A DNA stretch of 64,000 nucleotides from Arabidopsis thaliana (Eukaryota; Streptophyta; Magnoliopsida; Brassicales; Brassicaceae). Positions 56,797 to 64,000 of the stretch are shown piece by piece. The position numbers were made by a program, and so were the translations under genes. A model generated the notes under the pieces. That model was not told where the DNA came from and searched no databases. It saw only the letters and a program-made list of their open reading frames with translations. The stretch is from contig NC_003076.8 of assembly GCF_000001735.4 (NCBI RefSeq), positions 8,866,001 to 8,930,000 of the forward strand. Reading direction: 5' to 3'. Positions within the stretch are counted from its first letter, which is position 1. Each line of letters starts with the position of its first letter.

Positions 56797-59700
56797 ATAT
56801 TTTTTAATTTCGAATAGTCTCACCGTAGATAAAATAAATTCTACCATAATATAAGCACATTAGCTAGAAAGAAAAACTAAAACAAACCAACATCTTCACT
56901 TTTATATATATAAATAATTATAATTTTTAAAAATTTATTTGTGTATTGAGTTACAAAGAATATGTTATGGAATTAAGATACTCCAACGCATCACTCAAAA
57001 TTTTGTTGGCCAACGATTGAGCTTCAAAGCCCAGCCTAAAAACGAACCTAATTTGTATAACCAAATCTGTAAAAGCTGAAACTTTGGTGCAACACAAATA
57101 CCGCAATTAGTACAAGTCTCATTAGATGATTCAAAATTATGGAAAACAAAACAAAAACATTGGTAAAGTTTGGTGTGGCTTTTATTAGTTAAAATCCTCG
57201 TGAGTAATTATGGAGAGATGCATCGTCACGTCAAATCTTCTGACATATATTAAAATTCCAAGATTACTCGTTTTTAATCATTGAACAATGAGATTCATAA
57301 CCGAACAAAACGAAAATCATAAAATCACAGCCGTGAGATGATAGGACATGTCATATTTGACTGCTAATATCACCGTCCGATCATCTTTTCCCATTTAATT
57401 AAATCAATTAACGGACGAAAACTGAAATGGTCCATTTGAGACCGTTAAGACAATGAATGCGAAGGACCATTGAGAGTTTAAAGCATTTTGGAATCGGATG
57501 GTTCACAAATAATTGGGACCCTTTGATGCCAAATGTACGACAACGGCTTGTTCGTCCAGCGAGGTCTCTTCCCTTGTGGAGGAGGACTCATTTTGGACCA
57601 CTAATAAATACTTTGCAAATTTTAATTATGTTTCAAACCTATTTTCCCTCTTCTATGTGAGCTTATTGTTATTATTATTTTTGTTAAAGGTTTTGTGAGG
57701 TTATTTTTATTTCCCGCGGAATTTTAATTCTTTAGATTATTATTTTTTCTCTCCCTTATATTTTTTTTTTAATATTACACCATTCGTAACATAATATGAT
57801 TTTTTGGAGTTATATACGTTTTAAAATCAGCATTAAGTTTTTAGAGGTTGAATCGTTTTGAGATCAAGAAGTAAGAGTTTTAAAGCTAAATTTGTTTTAA
57901 AATCGGCACATGAACGGTAACATGCATTTCAATGTTACAAGTTTAAGTCTACTTCTCCTCAAAAGTTCAATTACAAAATATTAAACACTTTTTTTTATCG
58001 ACAACTTTATTAGATTAACTTAAAAAGATTAAATATGACTATTAATAACTATACAAGATTTCTTTTCAATTTATATATATTTTTTTAAAAAATTCTAACT
58101 TACTATAAGTCTTACAATATTATTACATATATGTAGATAATTTGTATACATTAACTACATAAGAATTCTCATCAAAATTCAGTTTTATTTAATATTATTT
58201 TCATTTTATTCTGTTTTTAATACAAATAAATGATGATGCATTTCTTATTTTTTATAATTTATGATGCAATACTTTGTGTAACATATAACCAAGAAAACCC
58301 CGTGTAGAAGTCATTTTAACACGACGCTAAGGCAAAAATGATAATTAGTACGTAGACCACAACGGAAAAGCAAATCAGTCTCTTGAGGCAACATTGCCAT
58401 TAATTCGACTAAAAATATAATTAATGTTTTACATAGCTAATTTACATACTACAAGTAAATATTTTTAGAACGAGAATCAGTGAAACTTTTTTTTTTTTTT
58501 GGTAGAAACGAGAATCAATGAAGGTAGAGCGTGCCAAATAGAGCATTAGTGACTGTGACACGTCAAACCAAAGCCTTGTCACATTGCTATCATGCAAGCA
58601 TAAATGTTTTGGTGCTCGAATCTAATGCATACAAACTCCAGAGTTGAGTTCATGCTTGTATAAACTACAGCAACCACGTCCTAATAAACCTAAAACCGAT
58701 ATTATATATGCTGTGACTCAAGAATATGTTTAAACTTTGTTAGATTCGATATTTGTGTCAAACTCTACAGTCTACGTATAAGCAATCTACTTTGCATATC
58801 AAACTAATATATACGCTTATAACTAAATTGCTTCCAATACATGAAAATATGTGAAGACCTTAACATAGCTTAGAACTTAACTAGTACAAGTTTATGGTTT
58901 TCTGTGAATTGTTTTGAGCCAGAGTGGTAAACATATGAATTGTTTTGAATCACCGAATATGTTTTTTTTTATGTTTTTTTTTTTGGAGGACACTCTGGCT
59001 CCTCTAATATTCAAAATAGAAAAAAGAACCAATACTTCGTGGAAAGTCACAAATGAAATTGTAAAAGCTAGAAACGAGAAATTGTTTCTTACACAATTAG
59101 TCGACTATGAATTATAGACTCCAACATGTTTTCAGTTCTCAAGCTTTCAAACCTATTTTACTTCTCTAACTTGACCAAGTTCTTCCATTCACCCAATTTA
59201 GCAAATGTTTCATCCTTTAATTTATGTGAATGACATAAAACCATGGGTATCTAGATAGTCATCTATGATGGACATAACTCAAAGTTATATATGTATGTGC
59301 ATACCAATGCTAAATATATAGAGTTCCACCTTTTTTTTTTTAATTGAAACTCACCTTTTTTTATTGTATGACAAAGTGTTCACAAAATTCAACATCTCCA
59401 TCATTTTTTTTAAGGATGCTCTTTCCAGAAAGAACAAATAGCTTACTAAATGCTCATGTTACCAAGTCCACTATGCCATACTGATGATATATAGATACCC
59501 TTTTCGGTAGAAAATTGATACAGCTCACATTTTACTGTCTTCCTGTCTAATAATTTTAGTCCATTAGATCCTTGTAATGTCATTTTCTAGTTCTTGTAAA
59601 ACACCATTTTCCTTGTTCCACGTTCATGTGTATCTTCATAAACATGGATTTTATTGGGTTTTTTATTCAGAAATAATAGTGGTCATTTTTTGTTATTACA

Positions 59701-62010
59701 AGTTGATTAAGCAGCTGAGCTAATTCTATATGTACATGTACTAGTTTGTACAGTGATAAGTTAATCAGTTTTAACTATTTTAAAACGAACTCTTTTTTAT
59801 TTGTATACAGTGCAAGAAAATATAGTGAAACAATAATCTGATATTACAGTTGTATGTATAAGATATAGGGGACGCAATCATCTATACTATTTGATGTCAA
59901 AGAGCACCAATTTCCAACACAATTTGGTTGACAAGCCAACCATATAATTCAGAGCCAAGAAAAAGCATAAAACTAAAAAAAGGCAAATATTAAAGAAAGA
60001 AAACTTCAGAAAAAGCAGAAACATTATTTGAAAAAAGTAAGTGCTACTTATGTTAAAAATGTGGGACTAGGAATTGTAATGATAAATAGAATCTGTTCGC
60101 CTATTTGGAGTCAGCCACTACTAATTACTACAACCAGATTTTAATTGAAATGAAAAAGTGAAGTTTTGAATTAAAGATTCGATGTTGACAATAATAAAAT
60201 TGAAAGATTTGATTTGGGATCTGAATATCTGATTTTGTTTCCTAAAATTTCCCCAACAGCTTGGCAAAAGTGTAGGGCTCCAGCTTGTTACTTATGTGCC
60301 TTTTACAAAAGTAAATTTCTCTGTAAGATCCTTGTTCCCCTTTTTTCCTTTTCCATTATACTTGCCATAATTTTCTCTTTATTTCATGTATAAATATCTC
60401 TTCTCATCAATTAAAACTCCAGGATTTTAAATAGGTATATTTCTGAGTGGGAAAAAAATGAACCCATCGCGTAGAGAAATATATGTCAGTATACATTCTC
60501 TAATTACATTGACTTTTTAAGGTCATCACATGACTAATGGTCCAAAGACTTCGAAGAGAAAAAAAAAACTCTTATTTGGTAGGAAACTTGTAATTTTGTA
60601 AGTTTCCAAGAAAATTTTGGTACTAATTCAGCAATTTGTGTTTCTGATGAAGTTATGGATATAAGTTCGACCTTTAGTTAGTCCATATCACTCCAAAATA
60701 ATACCATTTTTTCTTTGGGATTGAAAAGAACTCTAAAAGTTGGTTTTTTGTTAACTAAGTCCCGTAGCTTGGTTTATTGGATTAAAACATAGTTAGAGAG
60801 TTTTAAAAAAATATTTCCACAATTTCTTTACAAGCTGTAATCGTGTTTTGAATAAAAGTTTGTGAATCTCCTTGTTAGACAACCAAAACAATCGCAAGAC
60901 TAGGGGTGTCAGTAGTGTTTTTCATCTTCCACACTTAACTAATAATTTGTTGTTTAATGAATCTACCATCTATTACTATATAGTTTTGTTCAACTTTAAA
61001 ACGAAGATGATATAGAGGAACAAAGTAGTCCAAATTTCAGGTGACTCACACAAGAGAAGGAAACACTAAAATTGAGACACTCCATCTACTGATTACTCTT
61101 TTTCGACATGATGGCTTACATCAACCATGTTACTCAAGACCTTCATCCTCATCTAGAACATTAGTTATTCCATCCAAAAACAGTCATTGGGTTTGAGAAG
61201 GAAAAAGAGGCTTCAATGTACGTAGAGTGGCATCAAGCTCAAATACCTAGGCTCAGCTCTTTCTCGCCACATATCATAATATCTGTGACATTCTCTTCGG
61301 CGAGATAATCGTGAAAATATTGACTGTGGGGGACACATTACCTCGGTCGCGCTTTCTCATTTTAGGATCAAACACTAAAAATATAATCATTATCAGTTTT
61401 TCCTTCAACTTAATAAATTTAACGCCTATATCTTCGTTGTTATTCCTACAATAATCATATTTTTTCAAACGTTATTTTTTGTAAAAAAAACTTTTAAGTA
61501 GTCTTCTTTTGCAACTTTAGCTCTCATCTCCAAAAATACAGCTCAATTCTATAAAATCAAAATAAATATAACTCTCATACAGATCTTCTAAAAGGTTTTA
61601 CAATCACATGCATTAGATTTTCAAAGTTATAAATGTGGACTTGAACTTCTCGTTGCGAGGATTTTGAATTGATATTACTATTTATCAAAATTTACAAATT
61701 TGACAATGATGACAACCACTTATATTGCCTTGTACTTTTAATTTTGCGGAGTTGATATGTATCTTTTTAGAAATGGAAGTTAAATTTTCAAAATATGAAC
61801 AAATAATGTGTTGTTGTGTATATGTGATTTATGTTAGTATTCAAAAGTCGTTTTAAACACCATAACAAAATTAAACACTTTTCACTTTTAGAAAAAAAAA
61901 AGCGTGAAAATTCTCTTAAATGGTTGAACGTCTTTCAGATTCAAAAGGAAAATTACCAAAATACATAAGATATATCATTATTCATAAATAATTTCTTGTT
62001 GTAAATCACT

Positions 62011-62333
62011 TGTTGGATGGACTCCATAACCGTGGCCCATGTCCTTGGAGGATAGGTCCGTCAGCCCATTGGTGTGACGGCCCATCGACCAGTCGGCCCA
62101 CCAGTCCACCGGTCCATCGGCCCGTCGGTCTGTCGGCCCGGCCTATGGAGAGAAGCCACAGTTGGTCCGGCCCGTAGGTCCGGCCCATGGAGACTAGACA
62201 TAGGTCGGTCATATACTTAAGTAGTTATGGGCTTTTGTAACCTAGCCCATTAGACATGTAACCTCCTCAAGTATGTATATATATGTGATGTAACCTCATT
62301 ATGAATCGATAAGAAACAAGTTAGTTCTTCACA
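62011..62333 (+). repeat. 5' LTR of Copia-type retrotransposon
   Basis: 323 bp starting TGTTGGATGG and ending TTCTTCACA (TG...CA). It contains a TATA-like GTATATATATGTGATG near 62274. At least eight GGCCC motifs are concentrated in its first 200 bp. It is followed by a primer-binding-site-like TTATCAGCACGAG at 62336-62348. The partner 3' LTR lies outside the window, so the boundary is set from the TG/CA rule and the primer-site position only. Confidence 0.7.
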
Positions 62334-63176
62334 CGTTATCAGCACGAGCTTGCTCTTAACAAAACCCTAGCAGCCGTCGCTCAACCCTAGCTCGTCCGCC
62401 GTCCGCCGTCCGCTGTTCCGTCGACCGCCTGTCGACCGTTTGCTGACCGTCTGTCAACCGACGATACTTCCGTCGACCGCCGACTGTCAACCAGCGACCA
62501 CCGTTTGATAACCAAGGTCTTTAGCTCCCGGTTCCAGTCCGTACAACCCCAAAGGAGAAAGGTAATTCATTAAACCCTAAAACTAAAGAACCCTAATCGA
62601 ACATGGATCTAACAAACGGCTCCCGGTTGATTAGTGTTTGCAATATGATTGCTTGTTTGCTCGATTGTTTGTCTTGTTATTGCTTATCCTAAACTTGCAA
62701 ATCGAAAACATCTTAACCTAGAATCCGAAACCCTAAAAGACATAAACCCTAAATCAAAAACACTATAATCGGATCAAAACCCTAATTCTATTTCGTGATT
62801 GTTTGAAGTTATCTAGGGTGTTTAGTTTGATTGATTTCATGGTTGCATGCATGAATTGTTAAAATCCCTCATGTTGCATAAACCCTAAAACCAAAACCCT
62901 AAGGAAAATAGAAAATCGCTAAAAAGGAAAATTTACCCTAAGACCGAAAAAGGAAACTCTCCCAAAAGGAAAAAGAAAAAATAATCCCTAGAGAAAAGAG
63001 GAAATTCTCCTAAAGAGAAAAGGGAAATTATCCTAGAGAAAAGAGGAAATTGTCCCAAGGGAAAGAGGAAAAGAGAAAGTCAAATCCTTGAGTAAATAGA
63101 AAAATCGATTTATGGTCTTCATGACATTTACGATTTGTCCATTACATGATATTGACTCGTAACTTCTTCATTGTAG
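62334..63176 (+). other. Retrotransposon leader region
   Basis: Begins with the primer-binding-site-like sequence. A GTCGACCG/GTCCGCCG-rich repeat follows (62390-62500), and then many AAACCCTAA-type telomere-like units (about 62565-62910) and A/G-rich repeats of the form AAAGAGGAAATT (62980-63060). It is non-coding and consistent with a Copia leader before gag. Confidence 0.6.
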
Positions 63177-64000
63177 ATGTCGAAGCTCACAAACCTCATG
63201 TACGCTGCACTCTTGGCATCTGGTGACAATTACCTTCAATGGGCATTGGACACCAAGATTGAGCTGAAGTCTAAAGGACTCGCCGAGTGCATTGTGGAAG
63301 GCAATGAGAAAACGGAGAGGTCAAAGTATCAGGCGATTTCAATCATACGCCATCACATAGCAGAGAGTTTGAAAAATCAGTACCTTACGGTCGAGGATCC
63401 ACTTGAGCTTTGGCTTGAGTTGAAGAATCGATACGACCACCAAAGGACCATACAACTACCCAAAGCCCAACATGATTGGCTTAACCTCAGGATCCAGGAT
63501 TACAAATCCGTGGAGGAGTATAACTCCGAGCTCTTTAAGATTGTCTCTATCCTGAGGCTGTGTGGTGAGAAGGTGACTGAGAATGACATGCTCGAGAAAA
63601 CTTTCTCGACCTTTCACGCGAACAACGTACTGCTTCAGCAACAGTACCGTGCGAAAGGGTTTACGACTTACACAAGTCTAGCCTCCTGCTTGCTTCTTGC
63701 TGAGAAGAACAATGAGCTGTTACTCATGAACAGCGCATTGAGACCTCCCGGATCCACAGCTGTGCCCGAAGCCAATAGAGCCGAAATGGCCAAAGCGCCT
63801 AATGAACCTCAGGCGACCAAGGAATCCAACTACGTCCATAGGGGTAACCCTCACGGCCGTGGCCGTGGCAGAGGACGTGGTGGAAGAGGTCGTGGCAATT
63901 TCTACGGCCAAGGAAACCACTATGGTGGTAGAGGCCGTGGGAACTATGGCCGAGGTAGAGGTAGAGGCCGCGGTGTTAACAAACCGCGAGGAAAGGCTAA
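63177..64000 (+). CDS. Copia retrotransposon gag (polyprotein N-terminus, partial)
   Basis: The frame opens at the ATG at 63177 and stays open to the window edge (274 codons plus 2 nt). The start MSKLTNLMYAALLASGDNYL is followed by the Copia gag (UBN2-type) pattern: YLQWALDTKIELKSKGL, HHIAESLKNQYL, LWLELKNRYDHQ, LPKAQHDWLNLRIQDYKSVE and YNSELFKIVSILRLCGE. The last part is an Arg-Gly-rich nucleic-acid-binding tail (RGRGRGRGGRGRG). No stop or frameshift is seen, unlike old elements in the window, so the copy is fairly young or still under selection. Protease, integrase and reverse transcriptase should follow to the right. Confidence 0.9.
   Translation, partial: MSKLTNLMYAALLASGDNYLQWALDTKIELKSKGLAECIVEGNEKTERSKYQAISIIRHHIAESLKNQYLTVEDPLELWLELKNRYDHQRTIQLPKAQHDWLNLRIQDYKSVEEYNSELFKIVSILRLCGEKVTENDMLEKTFSTFHANNVLLQQQYRAKGFTTYTSLASCLLLAEKNNELLLMNSALRPPGSTAVPEANRAEMAKAPNEPQATKESNYVHRGNPHGRGRGRGRGGRGRGNFYGQGNHYGGRGRGNYGRGRGRGRGVNKPRGKA

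Larger units (their letters stand above)
50929..62010. other. 11-kb intergenic region, no gene seen
   Basis: Very AT-rich. I find no reading frame with protein-family character. Recognisable items are a Mariner-type MITE (51947-52164) and a long hairpin (56697-56796), both listed separately. There are fragments with GGCCCA/CCGGTCC-type strings near 51160-51230, 53620-53660 and 55740-55815, suggestive of old TE ends, and a CAA repeat at 54635-54657. In A. thaliana the next gene to the right should be YUC6, but it is not within this window. Confidence 0.5.

Noticed and set aside
57457..57660. 67-codon frame with ATG in the RD22-YUC6 gap
   Set aside because: No recognisable domain, no conserved-looking composition, no upstream promoter signs; chance length in AT-rich DNA.
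62006..62212. 68-codon minus-strand frame over the Copia LTR
   Set aside because: It results from the GGCCC-rich repeat in the LTR, which leaves few stop codons. It is not a gene.
1..64000. CRISPR arrays, operons or bacterial-type systems
   Set aside because: None seen. The window is a plant nuclear segment with intron-containing genes. The regular repeats present (RD22 repeats, Glu tracts, LTR motif array) are protein-coding or transposon-derived.

Overview
This window is nuclear DNA from a flowering plant. Genes have short introns, intergenic DNA is AT-rich, promoters carry GGCCCA (site II) motifs, and there are plant retrotransposons and MITEs. The gene set and order (two REM-type B3 genes, DNMT2, a RanBP2-type zinc-finger protein, PP2A B'kappa, a TFIIS/SPOC protein, a class-B J-protein, CID6, an LRX-like LRR protein, a CHY/RING E3 ligase, a DDT protein, a DUF630/DUF632 protein, RD22) match what I remember of Arabidopsis thaliana chromosome 5 around At5g25470 to At5g25610. 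The organism is therefore A. thaliana or a very close relative. This identification rests on memory of gene order and protein lengths, not on a search.

Layout. 1-3940: tandem pair of minus-strand B3 (REM) genes, the left one cut by the window edge. 4069-6199: DNMT2 tRNA methyltransferase (minus). 6200-10536: intergenic, with a probable TE relic near 7.1-7.5 kb. 10639-11339: three-finger RanBP2-type zinc-finger protein (plus). 11340-14776: intergenic. 15118-16380: single-exon protein of unknown function (plus), convergent with PP2A B'kappa (16728-18325, minus). That gene shares an upstream region with the TFIIS/SPOC gene (19550-23484, plus). 23665-24954: J-protein (minus). 25770-26362: CID6 (minus). 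28179-29480: LRX-like protein (plus). 30649-31756: non-autonomous PIF/Harbinger element with a decayed Myb/SANT-like reading frame. 33486-35391: CHY/CTCHY/RING E3 (plus). 35832-36891: 99-residue coiled-coil protein (plus). 37550-40108: DDT protein (plus). 40416-40499: tRNA-Leu(CAA). 40684-43847: DUF630/DUF632 protein (minus). 43848-46360: rearranged, TE-rich DNA. 46372-48112: LINE-type ORF1-only insertion. 48498-50684: RD22 (minus) with its dehydration/ABA-type promoter sites. 50685-62010: 11 kb without a recognisable gene, holding a Mariner-type MITE and a striking hairpin. 62011-64000: 5' LTR, leader and intact gag start of a Copia retrotransposon that runs off the right edge.

The genes are ordinary independent plant genes, not an operon or functional cluster. 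I found no undescribed multi-gene system. The observations most worth a second look are two GC-AG introns in adjacent genes (one with an alternative GT-AG reading that inserts eight residues after the J-domain core), a poly(A)-only retro-insertion whose empty site survives in a neighbouring duplicate, the Harbinger element with its SANT relic, the hairpin at 56.7 kb, and the GGCCC-motif array in the Copia LTR. Exon boundaries were derived by hand from splice signals and reading-frame continuity.
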